Positions 1 to 7,768 of a DNA stretch of 64,000 bases are shown in pieces. The first letter of the stretch is position 1, and every line of letters starts with the position of its first letter. The stretch is from Clostridia bacterium (lineage in GTDB: Bacteria > Bacillota > Clostridia > Oscillospirales > Acutalibacteraceae). The stretch covers positions 1-64,000 of the forward strand of contig JAFSAR010000014.1 in assembly GCA_017442225.1 (NCBI GenBank), written 5' to 3'. Below the pieces are notes generated by a model. The model worked only from the letters and a program-made list of their open reading frames with translations. It had not been told where the DNA came from and ran no database searches. A program made the translations under genes and the position numbers.

Positions 1-379
1 TGGAGCATATGACAATATAAAAACATATAATTGGGTTATTCAATTTGACGAAAAAGCAATTGGTTCAATAAGTGTTGTTCGAATCAGTGATAAGTGCGAA
101 TATGCTGAACTTGGTTATTGTTTGGGTTATTCTTATTGGAACAAAGGATTTATGTCAGAGGCAGCAAAAGCAGTTATTGATTATCTGTTTTCTGAAATAG
201 GTGTTAATCGTGTAGGCATATCTCATGCTGTTGAAAATCTTGGTTCGGGTAAGGTCGCCCAAAAATGTGGTATGAGTTACGAGGGAACTAAACGAGAATA
301 TTTTAAAACCTCAACAGGTAAATTTGTTGATATAGCAGACTACGGTATTTTAAGAAGTGAGTGGAGAATTAATAAATAA
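1..379 (+). CDS. GNAT family N-acetyltransferase, C-terminal part (5' end outside window)
   Basis: The reading frame is open from base 2 and ends at the TAA at 377-379, so the N-terminus lies upstream of the window. The visible 125 residues match the RimJ/RimL-like GNAT group: a strand ending in AELGYCLGYSYWNKGFMSEA, which carries the acetyl-CoA-binding turn, then a helix and NLGSGKVAQKCGMSYEGT, the usual xNxxSxxxxxKxGF-type motif. Members transfer an acetyl group to a protein N-terminus or a small amine; the substrate cannot be read from the sequence. A strong terminator follows at 430-464, so it ends its transcription unit. Confidence 0.85.
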   Translation, partial: GAYDNIKTYNWVIQFDEKAIGSISVVRISDKCEYAELGYCLGYSYWNKGFMSEAAKAVIDYLFSEIGVNRVGISHAVENLGSGKVAQKCGMSYEGTKREYFKTSTGKFVDIADYGILRSEWRINK

Positions 380-429
380 ATCTTGGTTTTCAGGCACATT
401 TAATTCGTGCCATTAAGTTCAAAACTCCC

Positions 430-464
430 AAAAATCCTGTTCACGTAAGTGGGCGGGATTTTTA
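430..464 (+). terminator. Intrinsic terminator after the GNAT gene
   Basis: A 15-bp stem (430-444 with 449-463, including three G-U pairs) closes on a GTAA tetraloop and runs into T-rich DNA. The arms begin AAAAATCC and end GGATTTTT. It lies 50 bases after the GNAT stop codon. Confidence 0.8.
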
Positions 465-570
465 CTTTTTACCTTTTCACTCTTCACTTTTCACTAAAGA
501 AAACTTTACAACGGGATTTTCGGAAAGTAAAAAGAAAATTAAATATTATAAATATCACCTAAAACGTAAC

Positions 571-600
571 AAAAGCACTTAGAATTTTCTAAGTGCTTTT
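571..600 (-). terminator. Terminator after gpsA (probably works in both directions)
   Basis: A perfect 12-bp inverted repeat, AAAAGCACTTAG at 571-582 and its complement at 589-600, with a 6-base loop. It ends in four T on either strand and sits 4 bases beyond the gpsA stop codon, so it closes the DUF512-der-plsY-gpsA operon. Confidence 0.75.
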
Positions 601-604
601 ACTG

Positions 605-1588
605 TTATCTTTCTTTTCCCTTTGGTCTTGTCATAAGTTCTTTTACCGCTAAGTCAGGACGATAGCCTTCATACAACACCTTATAACAGGAATTGATTAT
701 TGGTAACTCTACCCCATATTTTTGACCTAACTGATACGCCATTAGGGTTGCATAGTAGCCCTCAACCGTACCAACCTCAGCTAATGCCTGCTCTACGGGC
801 ACACCATTACCAACCTTATTACCAAAGCGGTTATTACGGCTGTGCTGTGAAGTACAGGTTACAACCAAATCGCCAATACCCGTAAGACCCATAAAGGTAC
901 GTTCGTCTGCGCCCATACATACGCCAAGATTAGCCATTTCACTAAGACCGCGTGTAATGAGCGCGGCTTTGGTGTTATCGCCGAGACCAAAGCCATCGCT
1001 TATACCGGCACAAACAGCGATAACGTTTTTAAGTGCGCCACCAATCTCGACTCCAATCGTATCATTTGAAGTATAAATTCGTAAATTTTCACTAGAAAGC
1101 ACGTCTTGAACAATTGAAGCTGCTGTAAAGCTTTTTGAGGAAGCAACAAGTGAGGTTGGTATCATACGTGCCACCTCTTCGGCATGTGACGGACCCGATA
1201 AAACACAAATTTTATCATTTGGTAATTCCTCGCGAATAACCTCAGAAAGCCTTTTTAGAGTCTGTTTTTCAAAACCCTTTGCAACATTTACAACAATTCC
1301 GTGATTTTCAACACTTGCCAATTGATTTGCGACGCTGCGAACAGCAACAGAAGGACAAGCGATTATTGAAATCAATGAATTATTAGCACAACTTATATCA
1401 GAAGTAATAGTAATATTATCGGGAATATTAATATTGGGTAGAAGCTTAACGTTTTCACGATATTGATTAAGAGAGTTAACCTCTTGCTCAAAAGGTGACC
1501 AAAGCGCAACCTCGTGACCGCAATTAAATGCTGATATCGCAAGAGCCGTTCCCCAACCGCCTGAGCCTAAAACAGTAATTTTTGCCAT
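605..1588 (-). CDS. gpsA: NAD(P)H-dependent glycerol-3-phosphate dehydrogenase
   Basis: The 327-residue product reduces dihydroxyacetone phosphate to sn-glycerol 3-phosphate in the cytoplasm, supplying the backbone for phospholipids. The N-terminal Rossmann motif GSGGWGTA is at residues 8-15. The family signature around the catalytic lysine (GGALKNVIA, K187) and the C-terminal TGIGDLVVT segment are present, and length is normal. A GGAGGT ribosome site lies in the 3' end of plsY, one base upstream of which plsY stops. The next gene in the pathway, plsY, is immediately upstream, so the two steps from DHAP to lysophosphatidic acid are co-transcribed. Confidence 0.97.
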   Translation of the reverse strand: MAKITVLGSGGWGTALAISAFNCGHEVALWSPFEQEVNSLNQYRENVKLLPNINIPDNITITSDISCANNSLISIIACPSVAVRSVANQLASVENHGIVVNVAKGFEKQTLKRLSEVIREELPNDKICVLSGPSHAEEVARMIPTSLVASSKSFTAASIVQDVLSSENLRIYTSNDTIGVEIGGALKNVIAVCAGISDGFGLGDNTKAALITRGLSEMANLGVCMGADERTFMGLTGIGDLVVTCTSQHSRNNRFGNKVGNGVPVEQALAEVGTVEGYYATLMAYQLGQKYGVELPIINSCYKVLYEGYRPDLAVKELMTRPKGKER

Positions 1589-1589
1589 A

Positions 1590-2234
1590 TTATTTTTTAC
1601 CTCCGATAGAAAGCTTCTTTTCGGTGCCGTTTATAAGTCGCTTGATATTTTCGCTGTGTTTTGAGATAACCAATATACCCATAGCTATTGCAAGTACTGC
1701 CTGCGGCCAGAAAAGAGCTGGGTCATTTATATAATGGAATATCATTGTGCAGCTAACCACTGTAATCGCTGCAGCAATAGAGCTTACAGATACAATACGG
1801 GTAATGAAAACTCCTAAAGCAAAAACTGCAAGACCAATTAAGATAGCTGGCCAACAACAAACGGCAAAAATGCCTACGCTTGTAGCAATACCTTTTCCGC
1901 CTTTAAATTGAAAAAATATTGGAAAAACGTGACCTAACATACAAGCAAAACCACATAAAAAGGCGCCGTAAACTGCCCACTCATCACCGTTTTCAAACAC
2001 ATTTTTAAATACGAGTTTACCAATATAACAAGCAATGAAACCTTTTAATACGTCACACAAAAAAGTGAGCGCACCAAGCTTGAATCCGCCAGTTCGCATA
2101 ACATTTGTAGTACCCGCATTACCGCTACCAAGCTCACGAACATCCTTCTTCATAAAAATTTTCGAAAAAACAACAGCAAAGCTGATACTGCCTAGTAAAT
2201 AGGCTAAAATCACGGTTAAAACTGCATACATCAT
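1590..2234 (-). CDS. plsY: Acyl-phosphate:glycerol-3-phosphate acyltransferase
   Basis: PlsY is a small polytopic membrane enzyme that moves an acyl group from acyl-phosphate to the 1 position of glycerol 3-phosphate, the first committed step of phospholipid synthesis in Firmicutes. The 214 residues contain the conserved loops AYLLGSISFAV, GSGNAGTTNVMR and GHVFPIFFQFKGGKGIATS, with five or so hydrophobic segments. The start codon overlaps the der stop as ATGA, which implies translational coupling, and gpsA follows after one base. Confidence 0.97.
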   Translation of the reverse strand: MMYAVLTVILAYLLGSISFAVVFSKIFMKKDVRELGSGNAGTTNVMRTGGFKLGALTFLCDVLKGFIACYIGKLVFKNVFENGDEWAVYGAFLCGFACMLGHVFPIFFQFKGGKGIATSVGIFAVCCWPAILIGLAVFALGVFITRIVSVSSIAAAITVVSCTMIFHYINDPALFWPQAVLAIAMGILVISKHSENIKRLINGTEKKLSIGGKK

Positions 2235-3559
2235 TTTGCGTTTTTGTCTCCTCTCTCACGGATAACAAACCTTACGGGTGTACCCTCTAAGCCAAAGGTT
2301 GAACGAATTTGATTTTCAAGATAACGTTGATATGAAAAATGGAACAATTCTGCATTGTTGCAGAAGCATACAAAGGTAGGCGGACAGGTTGAAGCCTGTG
2401 TCATATAGTAAATTTTAAGACGCTTACCTTTATCGGAAGGCGGTTGTACACGCGCTGTGGCATCTGCCAATATGTCATTGAGCTTACCTGTTGAAATACG
2501 CATCGTATTTTGTGTGCGCACATAGTTTATAAGCTCAAAGAGTCGATCAAGACGCTGACCTGTTTTTGCGGAAATAAAAATTATAGGGGCATAAGGCATA
2601 AACGAAAAATCAATCATCAGCTTCTTACGGTAGTTATCCATAGTCTGACCGTCTTTTTCAACAATATCCCATTTATTTACAGCGATAATACACGCCTTGC
2701 CCTCTTCGAGAGCAAGACCTGCCACCTTTGAGTCCTGTTCGGTAAATCCATCTTTGCCGTCAATCATAATTACACAAACATCTGAGCGCTCAATAGCCAT
2801 TTTGGCGCGTATTACACTGTATTTTTCAATTTTGTCTTCAACCTTACTATTTCGGCGAAGACCCGCTGTGTCGATAAAGTTGAACTTACCGAATTTGTTT
2901 TCAACAAGTGAATCGATAGCGTCGCGCGTAGTACCTGCAATATCAGAAACAATTACACGTTCTTCTCCTGTTATTTTGTTTACAAGAGATGATTTACCCG
3001 CATTTGGCTTGCCTATAACCGCAACATTTATAACATCCTCGTCATCTTCATCACTTATATCGGGTAAAAATTCATAAGCCGCGTCAAGTAAATCACCTGT
3101 TCCGTGACCGTGTACTGATGATACGGCAATTGGGTCTCCGAGTCCAAGATTATAAAATTCATAAAATTCGGGCGGGACATCGCCGATTTTATCGCATTTG
3201 TTTACACACAAAATAATAGGCTTGCCGCTTTTAAGAAGCATAGAGGCAATCTCGGCATCGGTCGCAGTAACACCCGTCTGCATATCACAGACCATAATAA
3301 TTACATTTGCGGTGTCGATAGCAAGCTGTGCCTGTGAGCGCATACCCGACAGTATAATATCATTTGTTTTTGGCTCGATACCGCCTGTATCAACGAGCAT
3401 AACCTTTCTGCCCTGCCACTCGGTATCACCGTAAATACGGTCACGTGTAACACCAGGGGTGTCGTCAACTATCGAAAGGCGCTTGCCAATAATTTTATTA
3501 AATAAAGTGGATTTTCCAACATTCGGTCTGCCGACCACCGCAATAATCGGTTTTGCCAT
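2231..3559 (-). CDS. der: Ribosome assembly GTPase Der (EngA)
   Basis: Der has two tandem GTPase domains and a C-terminal KH-like domain and acts in late assembly of the 50S subunit. The first P-loop GRPNVGKST is at residues 10-18, with DTGG at 57-60 and NKCD at 120-123. The second P-loop GKPNAGKSS starts at residue 183 and is followed by DTAG and NKWD. The C-terminal third is the basic KH-like region. The 442-residue length is typical. It is second in a four-gene operon starting with a DUF512 protein, a common neighbour of der in Clostridia. Confidence 0.98.
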   Translation of the reverse strand: MAKPIIAVVGRPNVGKSTLFNKIIGKRLSIVDDTPGVTRDRIYGDTEWQGRKVMLVDTGGIEPKTNDIILSGMRSQAQLAIDTANVIIMVCDMQTGVTATDAEIASMLLKSGKPIILCVNKCDKIGDVPPEFYEFYNLGLGDPIAVSSVHGHGTGDLLDAAYEFLPDISDEDDEDVINVAVIGKPNAGKSSLVNKITGEERVIVSDIAGTTRDAIDSLVENKFGKFNFIDTAGLRRNSKVEDKIEKYSVIRAKMAIERSDVCVIMIDGKDGFTEQDSKVAGLALEEGKACIIAVNKWDIVEKDGQTMDNYRKKLMIDFSFMPYAPIIFISAKTGQRLDRLFELINYVRTQNTMRISTGKLNDILADATARVQPPSDKGKRLKIYYMTQASTCPPTFVCFCNNAELFHFSYQRYLENQIRSTFGLEGTPVRFVIRERGDKNAK

Positions 3560-3564
3560 CTCTA

Positions 3565-4866
3565 TTACCTCCCTAATATTCCATCTACCAATTCAAAGCC
3601 GTTATTATCAATCGGCATTATACTTACGTTAAGTTTTTCTGACAGTTCTTTTACCGTGATGCTGTCAAGGAACATATCGCCCTCGGCGCGAAGCATACTT
3701 GACGGTATAAGTAAAGTATCGCCCAAATTCTTATCTTTTAACTGATCGTAAATATCTGCAGCTGTAACAAGTCCCGCAACGGTAATTCTTTCGCCAAAAA
3801 AGTTGTTTTTTATATCGTACACGTCGCATTTAAGTCCGCTGTATTTTTGTTCGCACTTATTTGCAATTTCACGCAGCAAAGGATATGCCGCAACACCTGT
3901 TGCAATAGAGATATGACGGTCACAACTACCTTGCTCTATGTAAGCAAGCGCTTCCTCAACCTCAGATTTAAGCAAAGCCCACAGGCCGACACCGTTTTCA
4001 AGCTGTAAAAAACCACCGTAAAAGTCGGCAGACGGGATATCCCTGCCTGACAAAAGATAAAACTCATCCGAGCCGTAAATGCGTCGCTCGCCATATTTTT
4101 GCGTCGATTTTTCGGCATATTCATCAATAATGTCAAGCACCTGAGTAGCGGTGCCCTTATTAAACGGCACAAGCTCTGTCAGCCCATCACGGTATTTTGT
4201 AAGCCCTACGGGCACCGCGGCGATACACTCCATATTTTCAAGCTCCAACAAATCATCAAGACTGCGGCGAAGTTCGTCACCGTCATTGTAATCGGGGCAC
4301 AGCACTAGTTGGCTGTTCATTTTTATACCCGCATCATTAAATCGGCGCATAACGTCTAACACCTTGCCCGCGTTTTTATTGGTCATCATTTTTACGCGTA
4401 GTTCGGGATTTGTGGTATGAACAGATATATTTATCGGGCTTATATGCATTTTTATAATGCGTTCAATTTCGTGCTCGGTAATGTTGGTAAGCGTGATATA
4501 ATTACCGAATAAAAACGAAAGGCGCGAGTCATCATCTTTAAAATAAAGGCTCTCACGAAGTCCCTTTGGCAACTGGTCAATAAAACAAAAAACACACTTG
4601 TTTTTGCAGGAACGTTTTTCGTCCATCAGATAGGTATCAAATACCATTCCAAGCTCGTCATACTCGCCTTTTTTTATTTTAATGGTTTTTACTTTACCTT
4701 TTGAATTGATTATTTCAGCAATAACTTTTTCGTTATTCTGGTAAAAGCGATAGTCGAGCACGTCCATTATTATATTACCGTTTAACGACACTAACGTATC
4801 GCCCGATTTTATACCCGCTTTGTGCGCAGGACTTTTCTTTTCAATATCTTTGATTATAACAGACAT
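3565..4866 (-). CDS. DUF512 family protein: PDZ domain plus radical SAM-like iron-sulfur domain
   Basis: The product has 433 residues. An N-terminal PDZ-like domain (about residues 1-70, with SPAHKAGIKSGDTLVSLNG) is followed by a radical SAM-type core with C87, C91 and C94 in the order C-x3-C-x2-C, and then the C-terminal DUF512 region ending in LIPSSMLR and a conserved tail. The family is widespread in Clostridia and usually sits beside der and plsY, as here. Its reaction is unknown. The cysteine spacing is the standard one for binding a 4Fe-4S cluster and S-adenosylmethionine, which is inference. It is the first gene of its operon, with its own promoter at 4890-4918 and an AAGGCGGTGA ribosome site. 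Confidence 0.9.
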   Translation of the reverse strand: MSVIIKDIEKKSPAHKAGIKSGDTLVSLNGNIIMDVLDYRFYQNNEKVIAEIINSKGKVKTIKIKKGEYDELGMVFDTYLMDEKRSCKNKCVFCFIDQLPKGLRESLYFKDDDSRLSFLFGNYITLTNITEHEIERIIKMHISPINISVHTTNPELRVKMMTNKNAGKVLDVMRRFNDAGIKMNSQLVLCPDYNDGDELRRSLDDLLELENMECIAAVPVGLTKYRDGLTELVPFNKGTATQVLDIIDEYAEKSTQKYGERRIYGSDEFYLLSGRDIPSADFYGGFLQLENGVGLWALLKSEVEEALAYIEQGSCDRHISIATGVAAYPLLREIANKCEQKYSGLKCDVYDIKNNFFGERITVAGLVTAADIYDQLKDKNLGDTLLIPSSMLRAEGDMFLDSITVKELSEKLNVSIMPIDNNGFELVDGILGR

Positions 4867-4889
4867 ACCTTCACCGCCTTTAAATATAT

Positions 4890-4918
4890 ATTATAAGTTA
4901 CTTTTACACAAAAAACAA
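4890..4918 (-). promoter_or_regulatory. Promoter of the DUF512-der-plsY-gpsA operon
   Basis: On the minus strand, TTGTTT (4918-4913) and TATAAT (4895-4890) are 17 bp apart. The -35 box overlaps the edge of the rpmF terminator by two bases, so the two transcription units are packed end to end. Confidence 0.6.
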
Positions 4919-4942
4919 GAGGAGGATTTTGCTCCTCCTCTT
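4909..4942 (-). terminator. Terminator after rpmF
   Basis: A 10-bp stem of AAGAGGAGGA (4917-4926) and its complement (4933-4942) with a 6-base loop. On the minus strand it is followed directly by a GTTTTTTG run. It lies 10 bases past the rpmF stop. Confidence 0.85.
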
Positions 4943-4952
4943 AAAAAACAAA

Positions 4953-5135
4953 TTATTCCGCGATTTCAACAACCTGACGACCGTTATATTTGCCGCAAGC
5001 AGTGCAAATTCTGTGGGGACGCTTGTAAGCGCCGCAATCAGAACATCTTACCAATGTAGGAGCGGTAAGCTTCCATAAGTTGTTTCTTCTCTTGTCTCTT
5101 CTTGCTTTAGAAGTTTTTCTCTTCGGTACTGCCAT
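4953..5135 (-). CDS. rpmF: 50S ribosomal protein L32
   Basis: L32 is a small structural protein of the large subunit. The 60-residue product starts MAVPKRKTSKARR and carries a four-cysteine zinc ribbon, CSDCGAYKRPHRICTACG. The ATG at 5135 is chosen because AAGGAGGTG lies just upstream of it and every L32 begins M-A-V-P; a GTG three codons further upstream is out of place. The zinc-ribbon (C+) form suggests a zinc-replete paralogue. It is co-transcribed behind the yceD-like gene, the usual arrangement in bacteria. Confidence 0.97.
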   Translation of the reverse strand: MAVPKRKTSKARRDKRRNNLWKLTAPTLVRCSDCGAYKRPHRICTACGKYNGRQVVEIAE

Positions 5136-5170
5136 TTTCAGCACCTCCTTAACTTAGTAATTATAAAGAA

Positions 5171-5668
5171 TCAATTATCAAGTAATTCCATAAGCTTGGC
5201 AAGGCGTGGGTCTACTTCTTTTGTAGAACAACCGCACTCACCTTCGTTTAAGTTTTTGCCGCATTTAAAGCAAATGCCTTTGCAATCTTCACTGCACAGA
5301 TGTTTGCTGGGCAAATCCAAAATGACTTCAGAATACACAAACTCGTCCACATCTAATTTCATATCCGGCACAGTGATAATTGTGTCACTTTCCTGTCTCT
5401 CTATAGCAGTGGCAAGCAATTTATCAACGATAACGGTATGGTTGTGCGCGGCATCAACACCGCAACGGTCACAAGGAGCCGCGAAGGTATATTCAACGTT
5501 TAAATTCAAAGACACAACACTTGCTTTGTTTGACACGGCACCGTTAATTTTTACGAGTTTTTTGAGCGGATAGTTACCCATAAAATCAACGTCACTCATA
5601 TCAAGCGAATGCTCAATACTCAGTACCGAGCCTTCGTTGGCAAAGATGCGTTTTAAATCAAGAATCAT
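5171..5668 (-). CDS. yceD: YceD/DUF177 family protein, large-subunit rRNA accumulation protein
   Basis: This 165-residue protein belongs to the DUF177 family, which is nearly always encoded just before rpmF and is linked to 23S rRNA accumulation in E. coli and plants. The family pattern is visible: a beta-rich N-terminus, CDRCG in the middle, then LCSEDCKGICFKCGKNLNEGECGC at the end, where the cysteines could bind a metal. The ATG at 5668 has GAGGTG five bases upstream; a GTG four codons earlier has no ribosome site, so I take 5668. Its promoter is at 5706-5734. Confidence 0.9.
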   Translation of the reverse strand: MILDLKRIFANEGSVLSIEHSLDMSDVDFMGNYPLKKLVKINGAVSNKASVVSLNLNVEYTFAAPCDRCGVDAAHNHTVIVDKLLATAIERQESDTIITVPDMKLDVDEFVYSEVILDLPSKHLCSEDCKGICFKCGKNLNEGECGCSTKEVDPRLAKLMELLDN

Positions 5669-5705
5669 ACTGCACCTCACAAAATGACCTTAAGTCACGA
5701 ACTAT

Positions 5706-5734
5706 ATTATATATATCCGCACCTATTTTGTCAA
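5706..5734 (-). promoter_or_regulatory. Promoter of yceD-rpmF
   Basis: On the minus strand TTGACA (5734-5729) and TATAAT (5711-5706) are separated by 17 bp, a perfect match to the housekeeping consensus. The leader to the yceD ATG is about 30 bases. Confidence 0.8.
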
Positions 5735-5787
5735 GCACAATTTCCATAATTTTTATAAAATTTTCTGGATTTAACAAGATTAAGTAA

Positions 5788-5816
5788 TTGACATTTACAA
5801 ACAAAAAAGATATAAT
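5788..5816 (+). promoter_or_regulatory. Promoter of guaB
   Basis: TTGACA at 5788-5793 and TATAAT at 5811-5816 are 17 bp apart, a full consensus match. The predicted leader is only about 30 bases, too short to hold a purine riboswitch. An AAAGGTG ribosome site precedes the ATG at 5854. Confidence 0.8.
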
Positions 5817-5853
5817 TGAAAAATATAAAATTTAAGAAAGGTGTTGTACGCAA

Positions 5854-7362
5854 ATGGCTTACTACTTTAACGAAGTTTCGCACACTTTTAACGAGTATTT
5901 ATTGGTTCCCGGTTATTCGTCATCAGAGTGTGTTCCTGCAAATGTATCACTTAAAACTCCCCTTGTTAAATTTAAAAAGGGCGAACAACCCGCAATATCA
6001 ATGAACATACCGATGGTATCTGCAATTATGCAGGCCGTATCGGGCGAAAAATTGGCGGTAGCGCTTGCTCGCGAGGGCGGCGTATCCTTTATATACGGCT
6101 CACAAACCGTAGAGGACGAAGCCGCTATGGTGGCGCGCGCAAAAGCGTATAAGGCGGGTTTTGTTGTAAGCGCATCAAACGTAACGCCCGACAGCACCTT
6201 GCAGGATATATTAAACCTTAAGGAAAAGAATGGTTTTTCAACTGTAGCCGTTACATCCGACGGCACCGCAAACGGCAAGCTTTTAGGTATTGTTACAAGC
6301 CGTGACTACCGTGTAAGTCGTATGGACAAGTCTACATCTGTAGCTGATTTTATGACGCCTTTCGATAAGCTTGTTGTTGGTGACGAAACCACAACACTAA
6401 AACAAGCAAATGACATCATTTGGGATAATAAGTTAAATTCATTGCCTATCGTTGACGCTGACGGTAATCTTAAATACTTTGTTTTTAGAAAAGACTACGA
6501 TGCGCACAAAGAAAATCCCAACGAATTACTTGATAGTAAAAAACGTTACATCGTTGGCGCAGGTATAAATACACGTGACTATGCCCAGCGTGTTCCCGCC
6601 CTTATAAATGCGGGCGCAGATGTGCTTTGCATTGACTCGTCCGAGGGCTTTAGCGAATGGCAAAAACTTACTATCGCCTGGATTCGCGAGCATTACGGCG
6701 ACAGCGTTAAGGTTGGTGCTGGAAACGTCGTTGATGCCGAGGGCTTCCGTTTTCTTGCTGACTGCGGAGCCGACTTTATTAAAGTAGGTATCGGTGGTGG
6801 TTCAATCTGTATCACACGCGAAACAAAGGGTATCGGACGCGGACAGGCTACCGCGCTGATTGAGGTTTGTAAAGCGCGTGATGAATACTTTAAAGAAACA
6901 GGCGTATACGTTCCTGTTTGTTCTGACGGCGGTATCGTTCACGACCACCACATTACGCTCTCACTTGCTATGGGCGCTGACTTTGTTATGCTTGGTCGTT
7001 ACTTTGCCCGATTTGACGAAAGCCCCTCTAACAAGGTTCGCCTTAACGGTAGTTATTACAAGGAATATTGGGGCGAAGGCTCTGCCCGTGCGCGTAACTG
7101 GCAACGTTATGACCTTGGCGGTGATAAAAAATTATCTTTTGAGGAGGGCGTTGACTCTTACGTTCCTTATGCAGGCGCTTTAAAAGACAACGTTGCGTTA
7201 TCACTCAGCAAGGTAAAATCTACAATGTGTAACTGCGGCGCACTCACAATTCCCGAATTTCGTGACAAAGCAAAGCTGACCCTCGTATCGGCTACAAGTA
7301 TTGTCGAAGGCGGCGCGCACGACGTTATCCAAAAAGAAACTTCACTCGGCACAATTAAATAA
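5854..7362 (+). CDS. guaB: IMP dehydrogenase
   Basis: The enzyme oxidises IMP to XMP with NAD, the committed step to GMP. The 502 residues form a TIM barrel with two CBS domains inserted at about residues 105-215. IDSSEG (260-265) and the catalytic-loop cysteine C319 are present. The loop reads GGGSICITR instead of the usual GPGSICTTR, and the flap segment reads KGIGRGQ, as in a distinct clostridial subgroup, so the function is assigned by family with slightly less certainty than for a canonical GuaB. It is monocistronic, with its own promoter and a terminator at 7374-7401. Confidence 0.93.
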   Translation: MAYYFNEVSHTFNEYLLVPGYSSSECVPANVSLKTPLVKFKKGEQPAISMNIPMVSAIMQAVSGEKLAVALAREGGVSFIYGSQTVEDEAAMVARAKAYKAGFVVSASNVTPDSTLQDILNLKEKNGFSTVAVTSDGTANGKLLGIVTSRDYRVSRMDKSTSVADFMTPFDKLVVGDETTTLKQANDIIWDNKLNSLPIVDADGNLKYFVFRKDYDAHKENPNELLDSKKRYIVGAGINTRDYAQRVPALINAGADVLCIDSSEGFSEWQKLTIAWIREHYGDSVKVGAGNVVDAEGFRFLADCGADFIKVGIGGGSICITRETKGIGRGQATALIEVCKARDEYFKETGVYVPVCSDGGIVHDHHITLSLAMGADFVMLGRYFARFDESPSNKVRLNGSYYKEYWGEGSARARNWQRYDLGGDKKLSFEEGVDSYVPYAGALKDNVALSLSKVKSTMCNCGALTIPEFRDKAKLTLVSATSIVEGGAHDVIQKETSLGTIK

Positions 7363-7373
7363 TATGCTATGTA

Positions 7374-7401
7374 AAGACCCCGACCGATTGGTCGGGGTCT
7401 T
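7374..7401. terminator. Bidirectional terminator between guaB and spoVM
   Basis: A perfect 12-bp stem, AAGACCCCGACC (7374-7385) and complement (7390-7401), with a GATT loop. It is 11 bases after the guaB stop on the plus strand and 6 bases after the spoVM stop on the minus strand, so it can serve both. Confidence 0.85.
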
Positions 7402-7407
7402 ATGTAT

Positions 7408-7491
7408 TTATACATTTTGCTTCTTTATACCGAATATCATTCGCAAAATTCCACTTAAAATTTTCGGACTCTTAACAAGTACTACTTTCAT
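7408..7491 (-). CDS. spoVM: Stage V sporulation protein M (SpoVM), 27 residues
   Basis: The product is MKVVLVKSPKILSGILRMIF plus GIKKQNV. It aligns without gaps to B. subtilis SpoVM (26 residues, recalled from memory): M1, K2, K7, P9, K10, L12, G14, I15, R17 and G21 agree, including P9, which is needed for function there. SpoVM is an amphipathic helix that recognises the convex forespore membrane and anchors the SpoIVA coat base layer. GGAGGG lies 8 bases before the ATG. The gene is too short for most gene finders. It follows the 50-residue membrane protein gene by 14 bases and ends at a shared terminator. Confidence 0.85.
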   Translation of the reverse strand: MKVVLVKSPKILSGILRMIFGIKKQNV

Positions 7492-7505
7492 TAAATAACC
7501 CTCCA

Positions 7506-7658
7506 TTAGTGCTTACAGCAGGATATACCGAGTATGATTACCCAAATTGCAAGTATACCGACTAAAAATTTAGGAGGGCAAAAACAGCTTATCAGTAATC
7601 CCACAGCGAAAACAATCGCTATAATCCCCTTGTTTGCGTTGTTACCTTTTCTACGCAT
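7506..7658 (-). CDS. Small membrane protein of unknown function, cotranscribed with spoVM
   Basis: The 50-residue product begins MRRKGNNANKGIIAIVFAVG, continues with LLISCFCPPKFLVGILAIWV and ends IILGISCCKH. It is a basic N-terminus of about 10 residues, two hydrophobic helices (about 12-25 and 31-46) separated by CFCPPK, and a CC near the end. The first ATG (7664) touches the GGAGGG ribosome site; the second, at 7658, has the right 6-base spacing and is preferred. I do not recognise a named family. Its position 14 bases before spoVM suggests a role in sporulation or coat assembly, which is inference from context only. Confidence 0.65.
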   Translation of the reverse strand: MRRKGNNANKGIIAIVFAVGLLISCFCPPKFLVGILAIWVIILGISCCKH

Positions 7659-7716
7659 TTTCATCCCTCCGTTATTACATAATAAGCTAAAAACGAAAAA
7701 ATGTTACAAAAGCCAA

Positions 7717-7751
7717 AAAAACGGCCTGATTTTATCAATCAAGCCGTTTTT
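7717..7751 (-). terminator. Terminator after tsf
   Basis: AAAAACGGC (7717-7725) pairs with GCCGTTTTT (7743-7751), and an inner TGATT/AATCA pair extends the stem across one mismatch. A long T run on the plus side and T-rich DNA on the minus side make it usable in both directions. It is 18 bases past the tsf stop. Confidence 0.8.
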
Positions 7752-7768
7752 TTTTGAATTATTTAATA

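Noticed and set aside
1-121. Truncated or broken GNAT gene
   Set aside because: The frame is open to the window edge, so it is cut by the window, not damaged.
5817-5853. Possible purine riboswitch before guaB
   Set aside because: The consensus promoter leaves about 30 bases of leader, too little for an aptamer.
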